Below, in pieces: positions 21,333 through 34,500 of a DNA stretch of 64,000 nt. The translations under genes and the position numbers were made by a program. The DNA lies in assembly GCA_027625915.1 (NCBI GenBank), contig JANTQA010000076.1, forward strand, positions 2,170,001-2,234,000, read 5' to 3'. This DNA is from Anaeramoeba flamelloides. Its lineage: Eukaryota; Metamonada; Anaeramoebidae. Position 1 is the stretch's first letter. Every line of letters begins with the position of its first letter. Under the pieces are notes generated by a model. That model searched no databases. It saw only the letters and a list, made by a program, of their open reading frames with translations, and was not told the DNA's origin.

Positions 21333-21702
21333 AATTAATTGAGAACATACCTGAAAATTGAAAATCAAATTTATTTTGATTTTCCCTTTATATAAATTCT
21401 AAATTTATTTGAAATCCTCTTACGAAGAATTATTTTGTTGTTGCATTTATGAAATAAGAGCTTTATTTACTTTGTATCTTTTTTTAAATAATTTTTTCAA
21501 AATTATAAATTTCTATTGGTAACCTTAGAGGATTTATTTTTTTACAAAATTGTTTTCTTAATTTCAGGTAAATTCTCAATAATCAAACACCTCTCTTAAA
21601 TTCAAATGCTTTCAAATTTTTTTAAAATGATGAAAATGGTTTTTATTTTAAAATTTAAAATCAAAAGTAGATTTTCATTTTCAGTCATGTTCTCAATTAA
21701 TT

Positions 21703-21825
21703 TTACAAATTTTTGATTTTTTTGATTTCTGAATTCACCAAAGAGTTAAAATTAACAGATTCAGAATATTTAACCAACACCCCAATTGGGATGGTTATAA
21801 GTTGCTCGGTAATTGGATTATTTGT
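21703..21825 (-). CDS. Terminal-exon-like ORF, right copy
   Basis: On the minus strand, after CCATTTTACAG, the frame reads TNNPITEQLITIPIGVL and continues through KYSESVNFNSL to KKIKNL and a stop. It has the same 123 nt as the left copy and no indel. In the part I compared base by base there are about ten differences: five silent, five amino-acid changes, mostly conservative. Flanking arm sequence has drifted more, including indels. Upstream exons were not found. Confidence 0.4.
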   Translation of the reverse strand, partial: TNNPITEQLITIPIGVLVKYSESVNFNSLVNSEIKKIKNL

Positions 21826-22386
21826 CTGTAAAATGGGAGTAGATTTTTACCTTTTTACTAATATTTTCAATTGATTAGAAAAATGAAATTACAGATTTTT
21901 TGTAAATTTCCAGTTTTAGATTTGACTGTAATGAAAATTTTTAAATAATTTCTATTTCTTTTTTTTTAAAATAACTGAATTACAAAATTAAATAAAAAAT
22001 GAAAAATTTAAATATTTATTTCTTCGAACAATAAAAATGATAAAAAATTTAAAAATCTCACAGGCATTGTTACTAGAAAGGAAAATTGAAGATTTTTTTT
22101 TCAATATTTTAGTTGGCACTAAGGTATAAAATTCCTGAAATGAGAAAAAAGATTATCTTGAATTAGGTTTGGCGAAATGATTTTTTTTAGTCCGTATTAA
22201 AAGTAATACCAAGTTGAAGATCGATCATCTAAGACCAAAACAACATCTCACTACACCCTACAAAAGATAATCGTTTTTTCAAATTTCAGGGACTGTAAAC
22301 CTTAACATTTCGGATCCTTCGAATAAAAAAATGTACCTTCAAAAAATCAAGTTAAATTTAAATATCAATAGAAAAACAATTACATT

Positions 22387-23259
22387 TTAATCCTTCTTGT
22401 TCTTGTTACTTCTCTTTCTCTTTTTCTCTTTTTCTTTCTCTTTTTTCTTTTTCTTTCTTCTTTTTCTTTCTCTCTTTTTCTTTTTCTCTTTTTCTTTCTT
22501 TCTTTTTCTTTTTCTTTTTCTTTTTCTTTTTTCTTTTTCTTTTTCTTTTTCTTTTTCTTTCACTTTCACTTTCTTTTTTTCTTTCTTCTTCTTGGTCTCT
22601 GGGTGTTTTCTTTTTCGTGTAATTCTTGATCTTGGTACTGATTGAAAAAAAATTTTTCTATCATCAAAATCCTTTTCCCAAACCCGATTATTTGTCAACA
22701 TCATCGCCAAAACAAAGGCGTGTCCCATTTTCCTTTTGTGGTTATAAATTACCTGATTTAAGGAAAGCCCTGCGTTGATGTAATTGTAACCATCGTAGTC
22801 AAAAAGAGCAATTTTTTTGTGCTTTTTGAAAAGCTTTTGCAATTTCTGATAGGACTCTTGTGCACAGTTTTCGATACACCAAGCATATAAAGGCGCATAG
22901 ATTTTAAATCGTGCTTCAATGTATTTCAAACGTTCTCCTTTCCATAAGGAGTACATGGGCTTTGCACCACGTCCCATTGGAAACCTGTGTGCTTTTTTGC
23001 TTTCACACCCCGTTTGTAGCCATTTTAAATAGCTAGACTTTTCTGAGTACTTGTCATACACTTTTAAATATTGCCATGCATTTTCAAAGAGGTTACACTC
23101 AAAGTGGTCACTACCATTAAAGGGATAGATCTTCAGTGGCCCCAACAAAAAGGGACTAAAAGACCTCCCCAATTCGTCCTTTGACCGGCTAGTAACATTA
23201 ATACGCATGATGTTTTCCGGTAACTCGTCGCCTCTTCCATAGACATAAACTTGATTCAT
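22387..23259 (-). CDS. Uncharacterised protein with a phage/bacterial-like domain and a Lys/Glu repeat tail
   Basis: Intronless, 290 aa, starting at ATG 23259. Residues 1-200 look globular: MNQVYVYGRGDELP, then RINVTSRSKDELGRSFSPF, NLFENAWQYLKVY, HRFPMGRGAKPMYSLWKGE, IYAPLYAW, ALFDYDGYN and RKMGHAFVLAMML. This pattern recalls a small family of uncharacterised proteins I associate with phages and bacteria (possibly the DUF6939 group); I cannot confirm this without a search. A relation to the NADAR fold is a weaker alternative. From about residue 212 it becomes a Lys/Glu/Arg repeat encoded by an imperfect TTTCTTTTTCTC-type microsatellite (22390-22590), which could act as a nuclear localisation or nucleic-acid-binding tail. 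Being intronless with a eukaryote-style tail, it may be an old acquisition from outside. No function is assigned. Confidence 0.75.
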   Translation of the reverse strand: MNQVYVYGRGDELPENIMRINVTSRSKDELGRSFSPFLLGPLKIYPFNGSDHFECNLFENAWQYLKVYDKYSEKSSYLKWLQTGCESKKAHRFPMGRGAKPMYSLWKGERLKYIEARFKIYAPLYAWCIENCAQESYQKLQKLFKKHKKIALFDYDGYNYINAGLSLNQVIYNHKRKMGHAFVLAMMLTNNRVWEKDFDDRKIFFQSVPRSRITRKRKHPETKKKKEKKKVKVKEKEKEKEKEKRKRKRKRKRKKEKEKKKKRERKRRKKKKKEKEKEKKRKRSNKNKKD

Positions 23260-24385
23260 TTGGTAAACAATAATTTAAAAAGAAAAAAAAGATTTATAAA
23301 TAACCTGTTGAAATTTTCTTTAAAAACAAAAATTTTTTCTCAACTTTTGGATTTTATTTGACGATTAAACAAAAATGATATCAACTATTTTCGTTATCTT
23401 TATTTATAATATTAATTGTCAAACAAAAAGATCAAAATTTTAAGTCAGCTTTCCAAAATACCAATGTTAAAATAAAGCATGTAGAAAAGTTTAGTCCATG
23501 TTTCAAAATTAAAAAAAGCATATTTTTTTATTAAAGGCCTATACATCAATCGATCAAAGAAACTGACAACTAACAAAACCTAATTAAATATGGTAATGGT
23601 TTCTTAAAGTTTTATATTTAAATATAAATTCCTAAAAACAAAGGATCAAATATGAAAATTATCTCAAAAAATAGATTCAATTTTTGTACAAAATTTTTAT
23701 CAAAAAATTACAAAAAAATATATAAATTGAGAATATTTTAAAAAATTTTCTACACATTTCATTTCTAATTTAAATGTTACTCAAAATAACCAACAGTTTA
23801 CTTACAAAATCGATTTGATCTTAGGTATACTCTTGTGTACTTAATTGAATGTTGCCTTGAAACAAAAAAAAAAAGCACTGATTATCTTTCGAAAACATAG
23901 ATTATAGTCGTTGTGAACGTATTATTCTGATCACTGTAATCACATATCAAGAATGAGAACAAATCATCAAAATTCCCCAATTCTCTAAGGTGTAATAAAT
24001 TATTTAAACTGACGAATCGAATTATACAATGTGATTTTCTGAGATTTCTAAAACTATTATTATCGAAAGCTGAAAGGAAATTTTGTTGTATTTATTTTGT
24101 AACAAATGGTAATTTTTTTATTTATCAAATACGCAGAGATAATTTTTCAAGAAAAAATATTTGATTACAAAATTTCCCCATTAATTAAAAATAGCTAAAT
24201 AATCCTGAACTAATTAATAGGATCAAAAAAAATTAACAAAGGGGTTGGGAATAAATTCATAGATGAAATAAAAGTAGAATTTATTAAAAGAAATTTTATA
24301 ATACATTATTATAAGGAATTATTAGATTCCAAGAGCTGTAAATGTTGTTAGGTTTTCGAAAATATAGTAGAATCGACCAAAATCA
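23260..24385. other. Gene-free AT-rich stretch
   Basis: Upstream of the 290-aa gene; should hold its promoter. I see no ORF with a recognisable domain and no repeat of the window's families. Confidence 0.4.
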
Positions 24386-24389
24386 AATT

Positions 24390-24570
24390 GGGTTATTCTC
24401 AATTCTTTTAATGTCTGGAAAACTTCCGTTAGCTTGCCTTGAGGTTTCAGTTTATTCCAAAACTAATATCTTTTACAGCTAAAATAAAAAAAAAACTTAA
24501 GTTATCTACTGTTAACTTTTCCAGACTTTAAAAGAGTCCAGTGTTATCTCGAATTCTCCTCAAAGAAAAA
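24390..24570. repeat. Foldback repeat, modular family
   Basis: Contains ATTCTTTTAATGTCTGGAAAA and its inverted partner TTTTCCAGACTTTAAAAGA, about 95 bp apart, enclosing CCGTTAGC-type modules also present at 13.9 kb and 50.9 kb. No coding capacity. Confidence 0.5.
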
Positions 24571-24756
24571 AAAAAAGTAATTAAAAAGAAAACAACTTTT
24601 AAACTTTCTTCAGTGATCTTTTTATTCAGAGAACCAAGATATTTTCCAAACAAAAAAAATAAAATAAAAAAAATACCTAAGTACTTAAGGCACTAGAAAC
24701 CACTTAATGAAACTCCACAATAACATTATAACTCTATACATAATTGTTTATTTATA

Positions 24757-25300
24757 TTATTATTAGACCTAATGATTTTTAACTATATTTGACCTCTAAA
24801 TCTACATGTTTTATTATTATTTCTTTTCTAATTTTTCTTTTTTTTTTTTTTTAAATTTTGTCTAAATTGATTGGGATTCATATCTATTAATTTTGAGTTT
24901 TCTACTTCCCAAATGATAATTATCTTTTCTTGTAAACTCTAAATTTTCTTATTTATTGTTAAAACGAAAAATCACTAATTTCTTTTTGATTTTACACCTT
25001 CTTTTAGAGAATTGAAAATATGAGTTCAGCCATTTTTAGCTTCAGTTTGATAAATTAATATTTGGTAAATGTATATTAATTTTTAAAAATTTTGTTACTT
25101 TTTTATTTATTCAAATATTTATTGTGTCAAAGTCTTTTTGAGCCCGATTAAAAATGAACTAGGCCATAAAATAGTTGGTTAATGAATATCTATTTAAACA
25201 TTTGTGATTTTACTCCTTTGGCTATTTTTGGTTGGTTACAAAATCATTTTTATTTTTTTAAAAGGTGTTTTACTTTTTTTTTTCGGTATTTTTGTAAATA
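24757..25300 (-). mobile_element. LINE fragment (middle part)
   Basis: Aligns with 36714-37230 over about 500 bp. Matching landmarks include TTTTGTCTAAA, ATTGTTAAAACGAAAAATCA, TTTTGTTACTTTTTTATTTA and TTTAAACATTTG. On the minus strand it is full of stops. It lacks the 3'-end hairpin region. Confidence 0.6.
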
Positions 25301-25309
25301 AACTCCCTT

Positions 25310-26723
25310 TCAACATCGATGGCCCATTAAAAAACAAATTTTGAAAATAATTTTTTTTATAAATTGAAGTTATCTACTCTAATAAAAAAATTTCTAATTT
25401 ATATTCATTTCTATACCTTAGAATTATCTGTTTTTATATCTAAAAATCAAATTAAAAAAAGTAAAAAAAAATAAAAGTAAAAAAATAAAAAAATTAAAAA
25501 ATTAAAAAATTGGTAAAACCCAAATATCGATCCCCCCCCCCCCATTTGAATAACTAAATCTAATCTCTTTTTCATATTCAAAACCAATTTTTTCATTAAT
25601 TCATATTTTACTTCTTTCCAATTTTTTATTTTAATTTTCCATTTTAACAAAACACTGTTGAAAAAATAAAAAAGAGAAAAAATGAATTATTAGCAAACTT
25701 TTCATTGTGAGAGAAAAAACTTCAAAACGATACAAAAGCAATCCATTATTCAAATGTAAGATGGGCCATTTATTATGAAATTTAGTTTATTTCTCTTTTT
25801 TGAACAATAGGCATAAATATTTATATTTTGATATTTTTTATGATCTTAAGGCTTTAGCAATTTTTAGATATTTTCCAATTTTTTTTGCTGAATTGATTTT
25901 ATTTGTAAGTAATTTCTAAAAAAACTATCCCCCTTATGAGACAATCTTGTCTGGATCCTTTTAAAGAAAACAAAATAAAAAAACAAAATCTTCAAAACAT
26001 ACTGTGATTTGAATAATTATTGGGTTAAAATTTTTCACTTTCTTTTCCCTTTTTGTATGATAATTAATAAAGTTTTCAAGGAAATAAATTTTTAAAATCA
26101 GATCTCTATTTCTTTACCTGGTTTCTTTTTATTTTTGTGTGTGTATTATACCTTGAGAAGAATAAACAAAAGGAGAATTTCGGAATTAAACAAAGATAAA
26201 CGATTGAACTTTTAATCAATTTAACTTGAAAATTCCAATTTGACAGAAAAAAAAAAACTTATAGATTTCTAAAACTACACAATCTGATTTCAAGTATTGA
26301 AATAAAAAGCCCTGTAAAATAATACTTCTCACTAATAATAGAGATTACTTTATGATAATACCTCAGGAAGGAATCAATAAAATAAAAAAAATTATCTATT
26401 TCGATAAGAAATTTCAGACAAAAAAATCACCCTGGATTACCAATGAACCAAAAGAAAAAACAATTCGTGTATATTACAAAACATTCTGACCCACCAAATA
26501 ATTTGTGTTTAATTCCTTGTTGTTTTTAAAATATTTTTTAGTCGAAAACATGCTAGAATCAAAAAAATAATAAATTAGTTTGTGATAAAAGTTGTTACTT
26601 GCAACTTGAAAAACTAATTAAATTGAATTTCGTTCAGAATTATTGTTGACCACATTTTATTTTTTTTACTTTCCTACCCAAGATAAAACAAGTCAACTTT
26701 CTTAAAAGAACAAAAACCCAAAT
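25310..26723. other. Gene-free stretch upstream of the RasGAP gene
   Basis: Has a C10 run at about 25533 next to a short open frame on the minus strand (25447-25650) that I do not trust. The last 60 bp before the RasGAP ATG are A-rich with no upstream ATG in frame. No promoter motif could be named. Confidence 0.4.
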
Positions 26724-27033
26724 ATGGCTTGCATTGGTAAATTTAACTATATTGCAAAGCACAAAGGTGTTGTTAATTTTAAAGAAGGTGACATTTTAGT
26801 TCTTGATAAAATTAGTGGTTCGGATTTGAAATGGGTTTCTGGTATTAATTTAAGAACTGGCGAAGAAGGAATTTTTCCAAGTAAATTGTTTTCTTTTTTT
26901 TTTTTTTTCTTTTGTTAATCTTCCCGCCCTGATTCTGGAATCAAAAAATAAAATTCTATAAAAAATTTAGTAGACACTTACACTTAAAATTACTTGACAA
27001 ATTAAAAATAAAAAACACAAACCCAAAAATGTT

Positions 27034-27072
<39 letters not shown>

Positions 27073-30000
27073 ATTTTTTCTCTTTTTCCCTTCAAACAAA
27101 AACCCAAGGGGATTATACAAAATACGATCCAAGTTCCAATTCCGAATTTCCCACACCAATGCAAAACACAAGAAACAATCACAAGTCCTTCAAGGTCAAT
27201 TCTGTTCGACTAAGCAAACAAGTAACAAAGCTCTTGAATTTTTCAGCAATTCTTGAAGATTTTGAAGAAGACAAGATCTTGAAAGAAAGAATTCCCCAAA
27301 AGCCGCAAAAAAATGTTGAAGTCAAGTATTTAACTTCAAGCATCATCCGCAACAGCACGAAGAAATTGCCGCTATTTCCGTTTTATAAGGACAACTTTAT
27401 GAAGCACTACACAAAGGAGAACAAATGGGAAGAAAGGCTAATCGTGATCTATGATCACTATTTACATATCTACAACCCATACAACAATGACGAAAAACAG
27501 GACAATACTAAGAACAATAATCATAACGAGGAGAGAAGGAAGACAATAAAAAAAATTAAACGGCTGAACAATGATAATTATAAGAACATCAAGCCAAAGC
27601 TGGCAAATTTCAACCTTGGTGAACCAGAAATAAAATTAGATTTATTTGACATGTTTCATATTAAACAGTTACAATTATTAATCCAGAGCAAACAACAGCA
27701 ATTGGGACCTGCTTTTGAAATAATTTTCGAGAAAAGGAGACATTTTTTCAAATGTGACAACCAAAAGCAATTGGATGAATGGATTTATTTATTAAAATTA
27801 GTCAAATCCTTTTTTTATATTGTCATGGATTTGGAATCCAATTATTCGCAAATACCATTATTAAAAAAGAAATTAAAATATTTAAGAGTAATCAAAAAGA
27901 AATTTGAAAATCTAAGCGATAGTATTAGAAAGTACTTTCAAAAGAATGATGAAAAAGGAAAAAAGAGGAGCAGGGGCAGTATAATAAATAGCAATTTGAA
28001 TTTTAATAAAAAACGAATCAGATGGGTTGATGGATCAATTCTAGGTGTCGAAAAATTTCAGGATTTGCTGATTAACAAAATGATTAAATTAAAAAAAAGG
28101 AATGGTGACAAGCGATCTCAAATGTTAATTCTTAAAGACTATAACTCAGTTTCTGAAAATGAATTAAGTATTAAAAAAGACGATCTAGTTTCAATTGTCG
28201 AAGCCCACCAGGACGAATGGTGGCTCGGCGAGGTTAATGGTAAAATAGGCTACTTTCCGCCAGAATATGGCTGTTTATTGGTTATTGACAAAATTAAAAT
28301 TCCAAAATTCTTAAAGGACAACAATAAAAATAGAAATCGCAGAAACTTTAATATGAACCAAAATAATAATTATAATAAGAACGAAAATAATGGAAGCTTT
28401 TATGAAAAGCAATTAATATTAAATTGGAATAAAAAATATAATATTCTGTCAATGATTGGCATTCAAACTTCGGGTCCGTTGTACAAATTTGATTTGGAAG
28501 GTAAAAGTAAAAATAAATGGAGGAAACGTTTTTTTTTACTAATTGATAATTATTTCCAATATTTTACCAACGATGAATTACCAGAACCCAAATTAATATT
28601 AAATTTGAATGAAATCGAAAAACTATCTAATTTATCTGAAAAAATTGAAAGAGATTATTCCTTTTCAATTACCCATCCAAAAAACTCTTTAATTTTGGCG
28701 GCTAAAAATGAATTGTTTTTTACCAAATGGACAAAATCAATTCATTTAGCATTGAACACAATTCAAAGTGAAAAAAAAATTAAATTTAAAATGATTAAAA
28801 AACAAAAAGCAATCATTCAAACTCTATTAGGTTATTTGACAAATAAAATTGAAATTAATTCAGAAAAAATGAAAAATTTAAAAAATAATAACAACAAAAA
28901 CGAAAATAATAACAACAACAAGAACAACAACAACAACGGTAGCAATGTATTAATTAACAAAGAAATAGATTTGAATAAATTAAGGAAAAAAATATTTTTC
29001 AAAACAAAAATAACCATTTTACAATCTTTCAAAAAGCAATATTTAGGTATAATGGCTAGATTACAATTTCCTAATATCAATGACAAAGAGGTAGCCTATT
29101 CGATTGAAAGTCATAAAGAAATCATTTTAAAAGAAGAATTGACTTTTAATTCTGGCGAATGGTTTCAATTAATTAATGAATTTGATGAAAACTATATACA
29201 AGTTGATAATGGTGAAAAAATTGGGCTAGTTTTAAGATCGAAATTAATTATTATTGATGTACCAAATAATGATCGGGTATTTATCAATAAAGAAATTAAT
29301 AACAATATCAATAATACAAATAATAACAATATTAATAGTAACAAAAACAAAAACAACAACAGTAACAACAACAGCAACATCATCACCACCACCACCACCA
29401 ATAACAACATCATTAACAATAATAATGTCAAGACCCAATTAAACGATATTGAAAACGAATATTCAATAATTAATGAAAAAGATATTAAGAATATCGAAAA
29501 AAATATAAACAAAGAATTCTTAATAAAGAATGAAAAGGAAACAAACAGTAATAATAATTCTCATCCACAAATTACACATAAAAGAAGCCGAAGAGGAACA
29601 ACTAGAATGGTGCAAAATTTATTAAATAAACTAGAATTAGAAGAAAAATCTGGTGAATCTTTCCCAATAAAATATGAAGGTTATTTAAAAATCCTGAAAG
29701 GGAAAAAATTTGTCAAAAAATATTTTAGATTAAAATCTTGGTATTTAGGATATTACGATTCCAAAGACATACCTATTACGAATTTACCAAATGGAGCAAT
29801 TGATTTACGAACTGTAATTTCTTGTGAACTAGTTGAGCAAGGAAAAAATTTAAAAAAAAATCAAGTCAAATTAAAAATTAAAGGTGGCATTACTCAAACG
29901 CTTCAGGAAATAGATACTCATCAGATTAACAATTGGGTTAAAATCTTCAGATTATGCGAATTGTTTCAAAAATTATCCAAGCCGGTGATCCTTATAAACG

Positions 30001-31495
30001 AAAGTGATGAAGAAAGGGACACAAAGACGATTGAAAAGCATTTTTCCATATTGATCAATTACATTGAAGAAACTATTGACAAAACAATAAACAGCAGCAA
30101 TAGCAATACTAATAATAACAGCAATAAATTATCAAATGAAAAGAATAAAAAAACGAATACTTCAACATCAATTTCGATTAAATCATTTTTAAAAAGGAAA
30201 ATTGGAAATAAATACCAGCTGCAGCAGCAGCAACAGCAAAAGCAACAAAAACAAAAAAGAAAAGAAATTGAAGAATTAAAAATAAACAGAAAATTTTTGG
30301 CATTGTGCAAAACTTGGAGACAGAAATTATTACAAAAGGTATCTAGATTAAAAATTAAAGACCCGAAAGATAATAGAATGAGGATTTATTGTTTGAAGAA
30401 TCATCAAGCTAACCCAAATAGCAATGGCCTGTCTTTTAAAAAGGGTGATTGGTTAATTCTAATAAGAAAGCCTTTACAGGGCGTATTAAAAGCACAAAAA
30501 ATTGCTAATAATAATGATGAAGAAGAAGGAGGAGGAGGAGATTATGACGAACTAAATCAAAATCAAAAGGAAGAAGGAAATAAAATCGGGGAGGTATTAT
30601 TTGCCCATATTGAATTAGTAAAGCCGTGCTCATCAGAAACTTTTAAAATGATTAAAAACGACCAATTAAATAATAACAATGAGAATGAGAATGAAGAAAA
30701 TGATAAAGATTTAAAATTAAAGGCAATTGGAAAAATTATTTCTCAAAATGGTGGATCTTCACAAAAAATTGAAACGGTTGAAGAATTAATACATGAAAAA
30801 TCTTTTTATTTCAAAAAATTACTCAATAATACAGAATTTAATTTGAATTTTCAGAAAGAAAACAACAACAGCAACAACAACAACAATAATAATAATAATA
30901 GTAATAATAATAATAACGAATTTTTAAATAAATTGCCTTTATTTGTGGAAGGAAAGATATTAATAGAAAAAAAACTTGGTACCAATAAATGGTTTAACAG
31001 AATTTTAGTAATAATTGATTGGTATATTGTAATTTTTAATAAAAGCTCTTTAATAAAAATCTATGATTTACGTAAATTAAATTCCGTAGAAAAATGCAAT
31101 GATATAATTGATTATCAATGGAGTTTTATTTTATATATTGGAAATAAAGAATTTAGATTTGTTCTTGATAACGAAGAGAAATACCAAAAATGGTTAAATG
31201 TTTTTACAATTATTAAAACTGTAATTTTTTTATTAAATCCTTTACAATTTCAAAAATTTTATTTAAACCGATCAAAATATATTAAAATGATTAAGTGGTT
31301 AGAAGAAGGAATTCAATTTGAATCAATTAATCAAATAAATTTATTTTCTGAAAATAAGGATAAAAGTGATATCCAAGAAAAACACGAAAATGTTAAGAAA
31401 AAAATTTTATTATTACAAAATTGGAGACAATATTTCCTTTCTAGACTATTGAGATTATATATCATTTCACAAAATAAAAATCCGAATAATCAACG

Positions 31496-31526
<31 letters not shown>

Positions 31527-34500
31527 ATTAATGAAAAGAATAATGAAAAGGAAAATGAAGAACAATTTGAACAGTTATTTAATTTATTAAACGATCATCG
31601 AAAAAGAGTATTTACTTTGCAAATATACAAATTAAACAATGAACTCATTTTCAAAGAAAATGAATTTTATTTTTTAGTTAATCAAAAAGGATCTACTTTA
31701 GAAATTGAAATAAAAAAAGATTTAATCAAAAAAATCCCTTCAGGTAAAGTGGAAATTATAATTCCTGAAAAAATAAAATTCGATAAAGAATTTCCAAACA
31801 TATCTAAAAAAAGTATTCAAAAAATCACCGAATTAAAAAACAAAAAGGAGAAATTATTTACAAAGAGTATAAATACTGACATTACTAATAATAATACAAA
31901 TAATAGTCTTGGTGATAATAATAATAACAATAGTAACAATAATAATAATAAAAACGAGAATAATAATAAAAAAAACGAGAATAATAATAATAAATTAGCA
32001 CACGATTTAATTGAAAGATTAAAAAATTATTATAATTTTGAAAACAATCCTTTATTATTTAACAAATTATTTTCAAATATTACATTTTTATCCATGCAAG
32101 AGCCCCTAAGTTTGTATGATTTAAACATTATCAATAGAAATGACTCAATAAACATTTCTGGTAAATTAATCAAGGAATGGAAAAAGCATTTAGAAATGCC
32201 CTTAAATTTCCCCGTTAGCTATCAAAACCATGTGTACATCAGATACAGAAGAAAGGGTAAATTAATTCGAAGATGGGCGGTCATTAGGGCATGGATCTTC
32301 AGAATTCATAAAAGTATGGATGAAGAAAAGACAATGAGAATCATTGATTTACGAACCATCGTTCGATTTCAAAAGAGCATTAAAAAAAATAAAAAATTTA
32401 GAATAATATTGAAAAATAAACTAAATAAAACCGACAAATTATATTTCCATAATGAAATTGATATGAATAATTGGTTTGAATGCTTTAATGCAGTAAAAAA
32501 TTTTTTTTATTTCTTGAAGCCAATTAACGAAATGAAGAATGAAAATGATAAAATTAAAATTGAAATTTTGAATAGAATTTATATTTGGATACAAGATTCA
32601 ATAATTGAAGTTGAAAAAAATTTAGCAATACAAGAAAATTTGTTAAATCTATATTCCAATTTTGAAGATGTAGATATAAATAACTACGATCCCCAGTTGT
32701 CCAAACAAATTCATCATATCCAGAGAAGAATGAATTTGCTATGGCTATGGAGATTAAGAATTTTATCAAAAATTTGCAAAATTAAGTTTAATAAAAAAAT
32801 TAATTTATCCAATATCAAGGCCTTTGGTTTTGTACACACTTCATTTAATCAAGGAGAAGATTACGATCATTATGAACGATTAAAAACAAAGAAGAAGAAG
32901 GAGAAGGAGAAGGAGAAAAGGGAAAAGAAGGAGAAAGAGGAGGGGAAGGAGAAGGGGAAGGGGAAAGAGAAAGGGGAAGGGAAAGAAAAAGAGAACCAGA
33001 TTCAGATTCGGAATGACAGTGAGGAGAGTGAAAAAAAAACATATTTAAATATTAATGAAGGGGAATGGATAATATTTGAGGAATTACCAAATATTTTTGA
33101 AAATTATAATAATGAAAACAATTATAAAAATTTACCAAAAGAATTAATGGGAATTAATGAACAAACTAACCAAAGGGGATTTATTAATTTGACAAATATT
33201 TGTTTAATAACTCGAAATGATTTGAAAATGAATTTAATTTTTGATTTAAACAATATTAATTTAAAAAAACAAAATGAAGAAAATAATAACAAAAACAACA
33301 AGAAAATAAATAATATCCCCGTTTACAAGAAAGGTTGGCTATTATTTAATAAATCTACTATTGTTGGATCCAAATGGCAAAAAAGATGGTGTGTTTTACA
33401 AAACAGTAAATTGTATATTTACACGAATCCAGATGATTTGGGACCAATTTTAACAGAAGATTTACAAAATATGATTTCAATCAAGCCGCTTTCAGTAGAG
33501 AAAAACATCCCATCATACAAGTTTTTGCCAATCCAATATAAAACTAACGTATTTGAGATTATTACAAACAATGAAAAACGATCTTTAAAATTCGCCTGTG
33601 GAAGGAATTCGATTAGGTTTGATTGGATCACGTATATTGAGAATGTCAAAAATTTCATTGAAATATCAAGGCCACCATCAAAAATTGGTTATAATGCCAG
33701 AAAGAGGGAAAGGCTGTTTAGTGAATTAAAGTCTTGGATCGAATTAAAAATTAAAAACTATCAAAATGAAATTAAGGCAATGAAATCAATGTTTTTATTA
33801 TATCGATCAAAAAATAATAACAATCAAGATATTAACCAATTGACAGAAGTCGAAGAAAATATCGAGGAATTGCAGAAAAGAATCATATCTTTGTCAGACT
33901 GGAGGCTGCAAATCTTGCAAAGATTATTAAGATTCAGAATTAAAGACCCAAAAGATTATACTGTAAAGGCATACATGATCAAGACAATTACCATTGAAGA
34001 ACAGGATTTAGATTTGGGAGAAAGAGAATGGTTAAATATCATTGAAGAATTTGAAACTCAAAAGCAAACCAAAGTCGAAAAAAGAGGTAAAATTGTATTA
34101 ATAGATAACAGTTGTTTTATTAAAGTTGTACCATCCAAGCCAGAGAAATTTATGGAAGATTTAAACAACAGCAACAACAGCAGCAGCAACAATAGCAATA
34201 ATAATAATAATAATAATAATAATAGGAATGGTGTTGATGAATTCGATGATGAAAATAAAGATTTGGAAGAAGAATTGAAATCCAATGAAAATAAAATCAA
34301 ATTTTGTGAATTGATAATCAAAAACCAAGCCTCGTTTACAAAAAGTTTAATTTCAAACATTGATATAACAGATGCTGATGTGTTAACGAAAAACTTGATC
34401 ATAATTTTTGAAAACAATAATATGCTCATGCCAATAATTGAAATTGCCATACGACTGGAGGTTGATAATACCAAAGTCCAAAGCACTCTCTTCAGAACAA

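Larger units (their letters stand above)
20905..21930. repeat. Inverted duplication with two copies of a terminal exon
   Basis: The left arm (about 20905-21385, including an inserted MITE) matches the right arm (about 21655-21930) in reverse complement. Landmarks are AGTCAAAT..AAAAC.GGAAATTT, ATCAATTGAAAATATTAG and a 123-nt block with no indel. The spacer (about 21386-21654) is only partly similar. The right arm lacks the MITE and therefore preserves the empty target site. Confidence 0.85.

Noticed and set aside
22397-22645. Phe/Leu-rich plus-strand frame
   Set aside because: Complement of the Lys/Glu microsatellite tail of the minus-strand gene.
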